64,000 nucleotides of DNA, taken from assembly GCA_037179335.1 (NCBI GenBank), contig JAKZHN010000011.1, positions 712,428-776,427 on the forward strand, read 5' to 3'. The first letter of the stretch is position 1; each line of letters opens with the position of its first letter. Of the stretch, positions 37,298-49,798 are shown piece by piece. Both the position numbers and the translations under genes were made by a program. The notes beneath the pieces were generated by a model, which did no database searches, had not been told where the DNA came from, and was given only the letters and a program-made list of their open reading frames with translations. This DNA comes from Cyclaneusma minus. Lineage: Eukaryota > Ascomycota > Leotiomycetes > Marthamycetales > Marthamycetaceae.

Positions 37298-39033
37298 CAC
37301 CGCCACGTCTCAAAGAGCATGCACCTCTCTGATTGGAGTTCATTACGTCTTGTGTGTGCCTGCATGACGGGAGTGGGAGATGGAAGCAACACTACTGAGA
37401 GAACCAAACAGTAAACAAGCAGCACTAGCTTCTTTCGGGCTGCAGACCATGCTTTCAGCCAGCCACACTTTCACAGGCAGCGTTTTGCCATGCATAAGTC
37501 CTGCTGCCATCGTTCCAAGATCCCGTGCTTGATACAGGAGACTGGAAACAGGAAAACAAATGGCGACTGGGAACCAGGAGCAAACTCAATGGGACTAAGA
37601 AATGAAACCCGCGGGACTTGCCAGCCGGCCTGCGAAAGACTTCGAGCCTGCTTTGAGCTTTCGAGAGAGGATTGGAAGAGCCATGTCTTTCCGTGCTTGT
37701 TGCATGATGCGAGAGTGGTTGGGGGAAACACAGCTGAGGAGTGGATGCATATCAGGACCTGCATATGTACTTGTTCCCTACTTGCAATCTGCAGAAGTGT
37801 TGTCACCGTCATTGCAAGATCCCGTGCTTGATGCTTTGATATGGGAGGTTTGCGTCAGGCTTTCAGTCATTCTTCTTGCTCCCTTCAATCATCAAACCAT
37901 ATCGAACAGTCCCCAAGCATTTGCCAGATCGTGAAAGACTTTCAGCTAGACACTTGCCTTAAGCGGGATTTGGGATTTCGAAGTCCTATTGCAGTTTGAG
38001 TGTTTGCAACATCAAAGCGCGGCCTTCGCTGGGTCATGTGCTTGATGGGAGGATGGTGGCGGAAAGGGGGGCGCGGAACCGGCTAAGAGCTGGAAGCAAA
38101 CTTCGACCTGCGTCTCCATGTCCAGGCTTGCGAAAGACGGTGAGCTTGCTTTGGGCAGTCGTTGCATATTCGGGTTCTTGCAAAAATGGAGATGCCGCGA
38201 ATGCTCAGATGCTGAATCTTTTATGGGTGGGCAGGAAGAAACAGCTGGGAGTGGAAATGGTAAAAAGCTGCTCTTGTAGGCCAATTCCGTTGACGTGAGT
38301 AGTGAGGATCTCTTGATTGCAGCTTGGTTTGAGTTTTCGAGAGGATCTAGATGTTCGGGGGTCTTGAAACATGGAGACGCCGCCGTCGGTAGATCATGTG
38401 CTTGATGATCGATGCAGAAGAGAGGTGAAGAACTTCTGAGGAATCAGTGCTGGCCTGAACCTGCATACCTGCTGCAGACTTGCAGAGGTGTTGTTATCGT
38501 CGCAGATCCTGTGCTTGTTCCTTGATGCGGGCAGCGCTGTTGTTGGATCACCCACATTGCCCCCGCTGCAAGGTTCCGTGCATGATACGAGAGGAGACTA
38601 AGACGCGGAAACAGTCGGGAGCATGGCAGCCGCAAAACTCGTGAAAGACCTTTGGCGGTTCAGCTTGCTTCGGACTTTCGGGCATTGGCGCGGTGTTTGC
38701 AACCTTGGGCAGGAAAGCGCCCCTGAAAGAAAAGCATCCGATCGTTGATCTACATGTAGAGATGTACGCATCTAGCTGTCTATCCGTGTATGCATCCGGC
38801 TATCGGGGCCGCGGCTCTGGGACTATGCAGACTGCAATGCATGGCAAACAGCAGACTCGCGGATACGAGTGCACATAGCCGCCGGACCCCAAATCCCCTA
38901 CCGTCCAAACTTCTGTGATCCCGCAGCCCCGACCAAACCCCAAACAACATGCTTCGCACTCATGTGTCCCGGCAATACTTTCCATCTCAGCGGCTTTGAG
39001 TGAGACGTAATTCACGCACCAAAGCTCTCCACT
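37298..39033. repeat. Gene-poor region with diverged short repeats
   Basis: No convincing gene. Related phrases recur: GATCCCGTGCTTGAT at about 37518 and 37818, GATCCTGTGCTTG near 38505, TCATGTGCTTGATG near 38034 and 38395, GGTTCCGTGCATGAT near 38570. Longer blocks around them (GCGAAAGAC … GAGCxTGCTTTG; CAGAxGTGTTGT) also recur. They look like old tandem or dispersed copies of one sequence of a few hundred bp. Confidence 0.45.
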
Positions 39034-41013
39034 CTACCCCACAACCTTCTCCCTCCCAGCCACCATCTCCCTCGCCCCAGCACGTATATCCGGCGCCTCA
39101 TCCACAACCTCCAACTCCCTCTCATTCCGCATGACATATGTCGGCTCCACGCTGTATCGTCCCGCATCACTCCCCATCGTCATCCCCACCCCCTCCACCA
39201 CACCCACGCACTCAGTCTCCCCACCCAGCCCCTCCCAACACTCCACATCCCACTTCGCTGCTCCAATTCTCTCCCCCGCGACCTCGCACCCCAACCTCAG
39301 CCCCGAAACCTCAAACCCGATACCCAGCGCCTCTTCCAACACCGGATAAATCCTCGCCGCGATAGCCCATCTCTCATTCAAAAACACCTCCAAGATTGAA
39401 TTGTCCACAAAGATCCTGACGTGAAGCTGCTCAAAATCTCCTCTCTTCCCGCTCCGCAACAACTGGGACTCCTCGGAAAGCATAAGCGCATCAGGATCTA
39501 GTATGGTTGAGCTCGGGTTCCTGGAGCCAATCGTAACTTTTCCAGCATCAATGTCGATACTGATGATGTTAACTTCGCGATTGCACGGTTCCTGGCGCAC
39601 ATGGAATGTGATGCGCTCTCCGCCCACTAACCCCGTGAATCTTGCGCACAGTTCGAAATTCTTGCTCTGCACATCCCCCAACGTCTCCTTCGTGAATTTC
39701 TTCGCGCCGTTTCTAAGCCCCAGCAACTGAGCAGCAGGGCGCACTCCAAGCGTAGTCATCACACCCCTCTCTTCATCAACCTCCCACTCCCCTCCAAATT
39801 CTGCCTCGTCAAAACCACTTGGGATCGGCCTCGTGACTTCGTACAGCTCCCTCACATGCCCCGCCACCCCACCCCAGCCCTGTCCTTCCCCTCTCCCAGG
39901 CCCGTCTTCCCCCACCCAGCCACAGCACAGCACTTCTCCATCCGCTCCTCTCCCCACACACGGCGCATACAAACTCCCATGATCCAGCATTCCCGCCGCC
40001 TTGACCACAAACCACGGATTCCCGTTCTCGTCATCAAGAACCAGCTTCCCGCTCATCCAAAGCACATACCTCGCATTAGGCTTTGTGCTTTTCTCTGGAT
40101 CTTCTTCCACGCCCGTGATGATATATTCCCTCTCGCCGATTGTAAAGAAACTCGCATGTTGAAAATTTCTGCCGAACGTGAGACCATTTGTCGACTTCAT
40201 CCCAGGCAGAACCAATGCATCAGCCTCCGCATCAAGCAACAGACAAACCGGTTCCCAATCCAGCAAATCCCTACTCTCATACAACACCAACTGCCCACCC
40301 CTCCCCTTACACCCCGAACTCACTAACATGTAGTTTGTACCCTCCCTGCTTCCTCGCAACCTTGACATGGCCGGCCAGTGCCCAACAAAAGGATTTCTCC
40401 ACCCTGTCGTCAGCTCTTTCATAGGCGGGTACGCCAACAGTGGATTCGCCTCGTATTTCTTCCATGTTCGTCCATAATCCAAACTCCATGCCATACTCTG
40501 GGATTCGCATCTTTCAGGGTAGGGGAGAGAGTGGTGGATGCTGGATGGAGGTGAAGAGAGCGAGGTGTAAAAGAGGTAGAGGACGCGGCGGCCGTGGACG
40601 AGGCGAGAGATGAGGGAGCCGGGGAGGAGGCCGTGCGTGTCGTAGTAGGCGGTAGGGGAATGGAAGATGGTGAGGATAGGGGGAAGGTGGGTCCATGTTA
40701 GGAGGTCGGGGGAGAGGGCTAGGCCGAGATGCGTGGAAGCGTCGGGCGTGCGGGAGAAGGAGTAGAAGAGGGCGTATTCGCGTGTTTCGGGGATGTAAAT
40801 GAGACCACCGGGGGAGGGGGAGAAGGACGGGGGCGGGAGGATGTGCGTTCTTGGGCGGTGTTGGATAGATGGCAGGTTGGACAGTGTGGGGCGAGATGCG
40901 GTTTGGACAATACTCGGGGCGGTATCCTGGGGGGTGTTCAGAATGTTTTCCATCTTCATTGGGGAATTCAAGGGCCGTAAGGTCGTTGGCTCGTATAAGG
41001 TCGTGAAGGTCAT
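39034..41013 (-). CDS. GH32-like (invertase/levanase family) protein lacking the catalytic acids
   Basis: A single-exon ORF. I choose ATG 41013 (MTFTTLYEPTTLRPLNSPMK, 659 residues); the frame is open further upstream, but that part reads like non-coding sequence. The N-terminal five-bladed propeller starts HRPRTHILPPP (residues 52-62), and the C-terminal β-sandwich shows VRIFVDNSILEVFLNERWAI near 540, diagnostic of GH32. GH32 enzymes cleave fructosides with three acids, in WMNDPNG, RDP and EC. Here the nucleophile site reads SFSPSPGG (63-70), RDP reads RNPFVGHW (near 205), and the EC region reads FQHASFF (near 285). All three acids look replaced, so this is probably a non-hydrolytic pseudoenzyme, perhaps sugar-binding. 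No signal peptide is evident from this start. Confidence 0.75.
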   Translation of the reverse strand: MTFTTLYEPTTLRPLNSPMKMENILNTPQDTAPSIVQTASRPTLSNLPSIQHRPRTHILPPPSFSPSPGGLIYIPETREYALFYSFSRTPDASTHLGLALSPDLLTWTHLPPILTIFHSPTAYYDTHGLLPGSLISRLVHGRRVLYLFYTSLSSPPSSIHHSLPYPERCESQSMAWSLDYGRTWKKYEANPLLAYPPMKELTTGWRNPFVGHWPAMSRLRGSREGTNYMLVSSGCKGRGGQLVLYESRDLLDWEPVCLLLDAEADALVLPGMKSTNGLTFGRNFQHASFFTIGEREYIITGVEEDPEKSTKPNARYVLWMSGKLVLDDENGNPWFVVKAAGMLDHGSLYAPCVGRGADGEVLCCGWVGEDGPGRGEGQGWGGVAGHVRELYEVTRPIPSGFDEAEFGGEWEVDEERGVMTTLGVRPAAQLLGLRNGAKKFTKETLGDVQSKNFELCARFTGLVGGERITFHVRQEPCNREVNIISIDIDAGKVTIGSRNPSSTILDPDALMLSEESQLLRSGKRGDFEQLHVRIFVDNSILEVFLNERWAIAARIYPVLEEALGIGFEVSGLRLGCEVAGERIGAAKWDVECWEGLGGETECVGVVEGVGMTMGSDAGRYSVEPTYVMRNERELEVVDEAPDIRAGAREMVAGREKVVG

Positions 41014-43685
41014 GAGGGAAATAGACTGGACTCGAAGAACGATGCTGTGTCCGTTTGCATGTATGTGGCAGAGACGCCTGAGCAACTTCACGCAATACGA
41101 AAAGGCAACAAGCCCTCGAGACGGGCTGGGCCAGAGAACGAAAAGACTGGCAACCGCGCCTTCTTGAACCCAAATAGCAAAAGCCACTTACCTGGGGGAT
41201 ACAGACCGGGTTAAGTATTTTGTGATGGATTTTGAGATTTCCGTGTGTCTCGCAACTTTGGAAGTACCCGCGACTCCTCCATCCCTCTCGGCATTTGATC
41301 CAGCGAGATTGACCCGAGACCGGAGCGCTGAGTGGATCTTTGCGGTTGATCTCCACTTGGAAATAAGCTTTCCGGCCAGAACCTCCACAGTCCGGGGTCG
41401 AAGTCGCATGTTTTGGGATCAGCCGGTGATCTGTGGAACAAAAAAAACTCGGGCTGGGCAGACGGATAAATATCGGTGCTGAGTAATTCGCTGAGACTCG
41501 TTTGCTCCTTGTTTCTTTTGCTCAAACTGGCCCAGAGTCCAGAAGGAAGACGACGTAAAGACGAAGTCAAAAGCAAGGAGCCCTAGGGTTCTTCCTCGGG
41601 TCGCGACAGAAGGATGGGACAGAAGGGCGAAGTTCGGGATATCTTGGGTTGCCCGGCGACTTGGCGGTTGGCAAATCGGACTCCTCGCCGAGTTGGATTG
41701 ATGTCACCGTCGACTACCCCATTCCGCATCCACTTGCTGTGATGGGCACGGTGAGGCTATCACTTGAACTTTGATTCGATGCCGAATCACTGGTTAATTC
41801 AACAAAGCATGGTCATCCAAGACCTGTCATCTCGTGGCTGGGGGGTTTCAGTTCTCCAAAGGCGTTTGCACCTCATCGAGCCTTATCACGAAAGTCTCGT
41901 CACATGGGCTCTCCATACTGTCGACCGGTTTGGCTAGTGATTCTCCAAGGGCTTTGTGGTTTTCCATGATGTTGTCCAAAAGATATGGACCACCGTATCC
42001 ACTATTCCCCGAAGGGAAACATACTATACCGCGGTGAGTAATCGGACTGTTTTTTCTCCTTGCTATCAAAAATAGGCCTATACCATAGGTTGAACCAATC
42101 CACGGAGGAGAGGAGGTAAGGGCCAGAGTGTTTGACAAGTGACGGGGGGGGGGTTAGAGGGGAAACTGACAAAAGAGCCTGACAAGTCATTGACGGTATT
42201 GCAAGGCAGGTGCAGCTCGATGTTGGGGATGTATCATATCAGATGTCCATACCCAAGGCCCTCTTGATGCCGATCTTCTGCAGTCGCACTATCCGGTGCC
42301 TGGTTCTGCTTGACTTGCCTGTCAGAAGTTTCCGGAGTCACTCAGGCCAGGAACGTGTCCTATCAAGTCGTCTCATTGGACGGGGCGGAATACTTGCCGC
42401 CTCGCACTCACAAAGTCGTATAGTTGAGGCTGTTCAGGTTAGTACGAGTCCCCTCTCCTCGAACTTAATGCAACAGCCAGGCTCAGCGACCAAGGCTCAG
42501 CCTTTCGGCGAGGAGGGGCTTGTTTGCAAATCATCCCAGACCTCGAGTCCTCAACGGCCAAGTCGCCGAATTCTTCGCCGTGGAGCGTCTTATTTGTACT
42601 CAACAAGACTTTAGAGAGTCGTTGAAACTCTAGAGCCACGCAATTGGTATCGAATAGTCGGCTGCATTCGGCAACGGACCAAAGCCCGTGGAAAGCTTGT
42701 CGGCGCGACATGGATGGCGATATGTTGGAAACCTTCAGTGTGCTCGGGATCGACTCAGGGGTGTGAACCTTGGTATCTCCGGCGCAGCGCGATGCGGGAA
42801 AGCCTCTGTTCATGATGGGATTCCGGATCTGTAAGTACACAACCACAGGCAAGTACCGACATGTTCATCGGAGTCCCGAGACTTGAGTCGAGCTCAACTC
42901 AAATGGCGTTTGTCGTAGAGGCAAGGAAGGTTCGTGGTACTTGAAGTTCCGCCCGTTCACAAAGCATCGCCTGGCGGATCTGCCGCCGACGAGAGACGCA
43001 ATCCCGGCGCGGCATTCATTGTTTGGGGAATCTATTCCCGCGAATTGACACGAATCGTGAGTATTAGCTCGGCATCAATGATGAGAGTTCCAGTGGCCGA
43101 TATCGGAGGAAAAAGTAGAGTTTCTAAAGACCTGATCAGCGTGTCGTGAAATTTCCGCGAAAAAAATGCCAGGAAGCCTCGAGACGGCGTCTTGCATCGA
43201 GAGTCGTGGAGAAATTGCTGTGGATCGACCGGGATTGGTTGAAAAGATTTTAGACGTAAGGCTTTTGGCAACTCAGTGCCAAAGAGATTGTGTGAGTTTC
43301 GAATCGAGCAATTCTGGTTGCTGTCTTCGGTGTGGTGGATGTTGAGAGTTGAAGCCCAGAGTTGAGAATCCACGGAGACGGGAAATGTGTGCCTGGCCGG
43401 AGAAAACTTCATGCGGACCGGGGTGGTCTTAGCGTCTTGATCGCCAAGAGTTCTCTCATCAGGAACTCCGGCTCCAAAAACCTGATCCCGTGTCTGCTTC
43501 CCTGACAGCCATGACGGCCAAAACGTCATTCGCCAGCTGCAATCAACCCAAGACTTCCATCTCCGCATAAAAGAGCTTCCAGCTTGCTTCGATGGCCCCG
43601 CTCCTCAGCATCCACGAGCAAGAACCTCTCTTCTGCCAACTCTTTCACCAACAAGACTTCTGTCGTCAATTGATACTTCGACAAT
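41014..43685. other. Long gap; one possible decayed minus-strand gene
   Basis: On the minus strand 43568-43032 and 42852-42439 hold frames with some coding character (LEFQRLSKVLLSTNKTLHGE; FHDTLIRSLETLLFPPISAT; SQLWASTLNIHHTEDSNQN). The latter faintly resembles WRLEIHNTKDANSK of C21. No complete ORF or splice pattern links them. The rest, including the shared upstream region of the GH32 gene, shows nothing. Confidence 0.3.
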
Positions 43686-44192
43686 ATGGCCTCCTTCACC
43701 TTCATCTCCCTCATTATCGCCATCATTTCCATCGCCCTCGGCGCCGCCTACACCACCGGTCTCCTCGATCCGGTCATTGAGGCCGTTGGGAAGGTGGTAT
43801 TCAAGGCTGAAGCCAAGGCCGAGGAGAAGAAGATGGAGGCTGAAGGAATGAAAGAAGGCGAAGATTTCTTGGAGGGTATGCTTGCGATCAGCTTTCCTTC
43901 GTCTGTGAGAAATGTCCGCCCTCAGTGCACACCCCACATCCAAGTATTGGGTTGGGTGCAGGCTGATGGAAATGGAACCACGAGCTGCCTTTCTCCTTCC
44001 ACCTTCCAGCTATCCCAAGTTGGATCTCTCACTGCTTCATAAGTCTTTTCTCAGTTGTCCGATCATTCGAACAAACAGGTGCTGAGACCTTACTAAAGTG
44101 GCTTTCCGTCAACAGGTCAACTCAAAGGCAATGAGAGGGCCGAGGATGTCAAGGAGGGCTTTGGTGCTATTGGAGGTCTGAAGAAGTTCTGA
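43686..44192 (+). CDS. Small one-TM membrane protein, two exons
   Basis: Exons 43686-43875 and 44116-44192 give 88 residues. The intron is 240 nt (GTATGC, branch TTACTAAAG, CAACAG). MASFTFISLIIAIISIALGA opens with a transmembrane helix (about residues 5-27). A charged Ala/Glu/Lys helix follows (EAKAEEKKMEAEGMKEGEDF), then QLKGNERAEDVKEGFGAIGG and LKKF. I recognise this as a conserved small protein of filamentous ascomycetes without known function. Confidence 0.7.
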
Positions 44193-46002
44193 TATGTGTC
44201 GATGAACTGTTTAGGTCCTGGACTTTTGGACGGCACGCAGGAAATCATCTTGAGCGGACGATGCGAATCCCCGACGAGACGGACGACCGATGAATGATAT
44301 GACATGAACGATCGGTTGAGTGGTTTCAGAGCAGGTCTTTGGACATGAATTCGCCCTGTGGTGGAAACTTGAAGTTCTGGTTCACGAGATATCAACAATG
44401 GGAAAATGAGGCGAGAACATCGAGCAGTCTGACAAACATCACATACTCAGGCCGTTGAGGAAGACAGTGCGTGCTACCATGAGATGGCAACAGCTGGTTG
44501 AGCACAAATACACAAAGTCATCTGATATCCACTCCGTACTCGCGGCGTTTCATCTCGAGTCCCCCGCACTGCTGTGCACCTTACCGGCTGATTCCACAAG
44601 ATCTAGGTTCAGCTCTCTCGTTCCTCTGCAGTTTCTATCTCCACAGACAACTAACAACCGGATTCTGAGCCAAGTTCTTCGTCAACGCCCGGTTTCACAA
44701 GATTTCATACTCGAGGGCTCAACGGTTGTACAAACGAGTTCGGGTCCCTGGCGAACGTCCCATCATGCTTACTCTGGGTGTGTCAAGCTGAACACAGCAG
44801 AATATATACTCATATATTTTGGGGCCATTTTGCTAACTGTCAGCTACCTGATCCCGGATACTCGGTGACTTGAAAAGTGCGTCCGCGACAACAGGCTCTA
44901 TCAATTCGCGGACAGCATGCATTATCACAACGATTGAATGTCAGCTCGTCATCGCTTGACAGCGCTACTCATGAGAACCAGGCCGAGGCACAAGCCCCGC
45001 CAAGCCACCCACTGCCACCCTCCCACGCCCCCAACACAGAGTGGAGGGAAGAGGTGTGGCTTCGGAGCATTGGTCGAAATCTACGATGGTCCCCGATCCC
45101 CGAGACCCAGACGCGAATCTTACGTATACTCTCTTCGCGACCAACGGTTCGGGGCTCCTAGGTTTTGGGGAACCGGAGTGCGTACCCACGTACCTAAGGA
45201 ATCTTAGACTTATTATGTTGTGAGCCACGAACCCAGAGACGCGACTGGACTAGCAAAGTACGGAAATGCTTTGGTTCCTGAAACATTGACCAGCTGAGAT
45301 CTTGCACATCTTGTCGATCCCCGTTGTATCCGCTTCTATGTTGGGGAACCTTTTAGCTCAGGAGCTACCCTCCGAGGCTCCGGCTAGCGCGCCGCTATGT
45401 CGTGTCTTTTGACACCGGTGCGCATGCGCCACAACTCAAAAGCAACATGAACTGTCTTCAACACCCCTCGCCATTTACGCTGTCCGGAACATCAGGCGGA
45501 AGACGATGCTGGTAAATATGGTTTTTTCCCTGATGTCAATCGTTATCTGTGGGGTTGGTTACTATCTCCATATTATGATTGTTGCGGCAGCTTTGGTGAC
45601 AGCAAAAGTCTCGCTGGCCTGCATGAAACCACCGACAGTCACCGTGTTCCTGAATGTTGTTCAGGACTGGCTGCTCTGGATCACCAATTCCAGGCTGACG
45701 CGATGCTGTCGCTGGGGTTTTGGTTTTTGAGTTGAGCACGAGATGATTAGATCAACGAGGCCGTGCTGTACCTTACCCGCTATGCGTGACTGTGCTCATG
45801 TTTCTTTTTTCTATTTCCCCCTTCGTTTTTTCCATCAATGAAACTTTGTGCCCTATATACACGCTGGTTCCCTGATTCCCATTCTGAAATACCAGTGGCA
45901 AAATGAGCAGCTGCCCTCTCTTATACCCCCGTTCCTGCGCCAATTCATAACTTCCATAAGTACCTCCCGACTGATCCACGACTGATCCATTCAATTGGCA
46001 TC
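44193..46002. other. Gap without a supported gene; promoter of the oxidoreductase
   Basis: Only motif-free short ORFs. A plus-strand TATATA at 45854-45859 lies ~145 bp before the ATG at 46003, preceded by a C/T-rich stretch, and may be the TATA box of the oxidoreductase gene. Confidence 0.45.
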
Positions 46003-48181
46003 ATGCATACTCTCATCACCGCGGTTGTTGCTGCCCTCGCAGCAACACCAGCACTAGCCGGACCACTTCACAGCCGCCAGTCCAACAGTACCAGATACAA
46101 CTGCTGGCCCGGCCAATCCTGCTGGCCCACAAACGAACAATGGCAAGCCTTCAACCAGACCATCGGCGGTCGTTTACAAGAAACCGTTCCGTGGGCAAAA
46201 CCATGCTTCAGCATCCTATCCTTTGGAACCGAATATAACCAAGAAGAATGCAACTACATCTCCTCCCACTACGCCGACGACCCCATTATCGGCCCCCAGG
46301 GCACCCCATCCGGCCCCTATCGCGAGTTTCAATATGGATCTTTCTCTCAACTCAACTGGGAGTCCTGCGGAGCTGAAGACTGTTGGCTGCAATCCGCAGC
46401 ACCGCAATTCGCACCCCCCATTCTGCGAAATTGCTCGCTGGGTCGCATGTCGGCTTTGTATGTGAATGCCACCACACCTGACCACGTGCAAGCCACCATC
46501 GCGTTCTGCAAAGCACACAACATCTTCATGTCGATTAAGAATACGGGCGATGATTATCTGGGACGCTCCAGTTCGGCGAATTCGTTGGCGCTGTGGACGT
46601 GGAATATGAAGAATCTAGAATATCATGAAAACTGGCAAGCTACGAACTGTTCGGCGGCGAATTATCCGCATGTGGGGATTATGGGTGCGGGTGCTCAGGC
46701 GAATGACGCGGAGAACTTTTTCACTTCTCACGGGATGCAAATCACCGCTGGAGCGGTCCAGTCCGTGGGGCTGGCCGGTGGATATGGCCAGGGGGGTGGA
46801 CACGGTGCCTTTGGTCCCAAATACGGTCTTATGGTCGATAATGCTCTGTATGTGCTCCTTTTCCAGTGTCCCCCGATCAAGATTTCTCCACATGGGCATT
46901 CCCCATCTAAACTCATCCAATGGGTCTCACAGTTGCTAACCGTCCCCCAGAGAGTTCGAAGTCGTGACCGCCGACGGCATTGTCAAAACAATCAACCAAT
47001 GCAACGACCCCGATCTCTTCTTCGCCATGCGCGGCGGCGGTGGCAGCACCTACGCCGTACTCACCTCGTACAAATTCAAAGTCTACCCCGAAGTCCCCCT
47101 GTACTTCTATCAATTCACGGCCGATCTGTCTCCCCTCGCCGAACAACCTCTCGCTCTCCCTATCAACAACCCCGGTCTTGTCACTGCCGTGACGGCACTT
47201 GCTCAACACCAGAAAACGTTTGTTGATAACAACATTTCGAGCTACAATTTCTACTACCCGCAGAGGGTGGAGACGTTTCAGATCTTGCCGGCTGGGGAGG
47301 AGGGGGGTATGGAGAGATTGATGAATTTGACCGCAGAGTATAAGGCTACGCTGGAGAGCATCCCAGGGGCTGAGATTCAGGAGAATGGTTATCAGGTTTT
47401 TGCGCACCAGACTGATTTCGCTCAATACACGACGCCCATTGCCGTCCGCGACACTCCGCAAGGCTTCGCCGAAGTTCTCGCCGGACGATTCATTCCAAGA
47501 TCGCAGTTTGATTCAGATTACAGTATTGATACGTTGGTGAATGCTTTCTTGAAGGGATTGCAGGCGGCTCAGAATCCGTTGGATGTCGTGAAGCCTATTC
47601 CTGCACAAGTCTACGTGACTGGCCCCAGCGGACCCGTAGCAAGCAAATTCAATGCGAGCCAGACGGGTGTCAATACCGCTTGGAGGGATGAGCTGTGGGA
47701 GGTTATTTATGCGGCGGGGTGGGTGCAGGGGACGCCGCAGGCTGCGCAGTAAGTTCACTGGTTTTTCCACAATCTTGGGCATAGGGATGGGGAAGAGCGA
47801 AGCGCAATATGTGGAGGATATTTGCTAACGGGTGAAACAGGGATGCGATCACGCAGATAACACACAAGGCGATGGACAACCTGCGAGACATCACACCTGG
47901 TGGTGGATGTTATATGAACGAGGCTGATGTGTTGGAAGACGACTGGCAGACGGCATTCTTCGGGGATAATTACGACAAGCTGCTTAGTATCAAGCAGAAG
48001 TATGATCCGACAGGTTTCTTCAACTGCTGGAAGTGTGTTTGGTGGACGGGAGCTGCTGAGTGAGTATTGATGAAAAGCCCGATGATTACTTCGAGGATGA
48101 ATGCTAACAGAGAGTGATAGTCCGGTCTACTCGTGTTATGCACAATCGACAAATCCGCTGGTTGCTACGAATTCGTTGTAG
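46003..48181 (+). CDS. Secreted FAD-linked oxidoreductase (BBE/VAO family)
   Basis: Four exons, 46003-46847, 46951-47748, 47841-48059 and 48121-48181, join in frame to 640 residues. Introns are 103, 92 and 61 nt with GTATGT, GTAAGT and GTGAGT donors and clear TGCTAAC-type branch sites. A signal peptide (MHTLITAVVAALAATPALAG) is followed by the PCMH-type FAD domain (…SIKNTGDDYLGRSSS at about 176-190; GGYGQGGGHGAFGPKYGLMV) and a C-terminal BBE segment (KYDPTGFFNCWKCVWW). Such enzymes oxidise sugars, alcohols or secondary metabolites outside the cell or in vesicles. The motif is normally GHDYLGRS, His being the usual FAD attachment point; here residue 183 is Asp. Confidence 0.85.
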
Positions 48182-49798
48182 TCGGACGATGGATTCTCGA
48201 TTCTTGGGATGGAGTTTTGGGTACGGGGAGTTTGGTTGAGACGACGGCTGGGCGGTGGAAAAGTGCAATCGGAGCACCGGGAATGATTCTTCTGGAGTTT
48301 AGAGGTATCTATCAACGAACGACACGCTTCAACAAGTAATTTAAATATCTAAATCTGCGCGCGTCTGTCAGACTTAATTCCTCTTTCACAGGCCATTTGT
48401 TTCATCGCAGCATTCCAAGTTTATCCCAGCATCCCCGTCAGCTCCACACCATGGTCCCACTCCTCATCCGGATCAGCGCCCCGGCCGCACACCCAGCATC
48501 GCGGTTCCCTGGATTCAGTCAGCAGCATTCCACTCCTGCAAGCATTTTAATTTCTGCATTTTTGAAAAAATGCACCATCGCGACTAGTTTTCGCGACGTG
48601 CTTGAAACTTTCGGGGCGCGCATCGAATTTCCAATCGCGCATTATCAGAAGCACAGTTGCTATATCAAACTCAATAAATGCATTTAATTTGCTACCTGCT
48701 ACTAGGGAGTCCCCGTGCAGGCACATCTGCACGTTCCCCATGACATCAGTCAGACGATCTTGAGCAACACGCATCATCCCCTGCCTGCAGCCACATCAAC
48801 GAAGCACAATACCGGCCATCCGAGTTTCCAAGAGACGTCTGACGCCTTTCTTGCCAGCACTGCCGGGATCTGCGCCTCTCCAGCCCCGAGCAACAATTCG
48901 GCTGCTCGGGACGAGAAAGGGCGCGAGCTGTACTCTTCTTCGCAAGCAATCCAGTGTCGCACGCCAAAGCCTGAAGTACCGCAAGCTACAAAGCTACCGC
49001 GATCCGTCCCAGCGGTGTCTGGAGTAGCACACCGGACTACGACGCTACTAAAGTAGTACCATTTCCGACGCGCTATCCGGAAGTCGTGTAGGAGCGCTCA
49101 AGTCGAATCGAATCGTGCTTGTCACTTCTGTACCACTCCGCGTCTGTGAATTCTGTCAGACTCAAGCGTGTTGTTCTGCACCCGTTGCCAAAGAAAGGCC
49201 GCTTTGTCAGAGAGCGGCATACGTCCAGCCTCGTCGACAGACCGCAAGTGTCCCGAGAACTGCTTATGGACCCGACAATGAAGCTGCGCCTCGACAGCTT
49301 TTCAGTGATTGCGACGACCCCTCATCTGTGAACTGCGCGCATAGAGACCTGCTAGCACACCAAATATCCACCAAGCACCAGGCTCGACCAGATCAAAGAC
49401 GTCCGAGGATCAATCGGCGGAGCTGCCGAATCCTCTCGCTGGAGCTCTGCTGGGAAATTATCGGAAATCGGCAGAGTGCTGCCAGCCGCCTCGAAGCTTG
49501 ATTGAAAAGGCGGGAGTAGTGAACGAGTTTGCGCGAAGACGACGAAGAGCAGATCTTGGGTGTCCTGCCACCGCGAAATCCGTCATCCAATCCCAGCCTT
49601 CAAAAAGAAAGCCTCGAAGCTTGCAATTGTCGGCACGAAAGACAAAAAGCGCGCACAAACGCAAAAAAGCACCGAAGACTACGAAAACAAGCATCGGAAC
49701 GAGCGAACTCTGAGAGACAGCGAAAAAGAAAGGAGGAGCGCACGGAGTGGACTGAGTGAAAGCTGAGAGGACTGAGGGGAGAGGAAAGACCGGTCACG
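48182..49798. other. Gap without a supported gene; 5' region of the Ysc84 gene
   Basis: Short ORFs without motifs. The last ~200 bases before 49799 are purine-rich (GAAAGGAGG-like), probably 5' UTR. Confidence 0.45.

Noticed and set aside
43032..43568. Minus-strand ORF near 43.3 kb as a thirtieth cassette
   Set aside because: One phrase (LNIHHTEDSNQN) faintly resembles C21, but there is no leader and the match is too short.
45851..45860. CCTATATAC as an array leader outside the array
   Set aside because: It lies on the plus strand with the C/T tract before, not after, the TATA box; more likely an ordinary promoter of the oxidoreductase gene.
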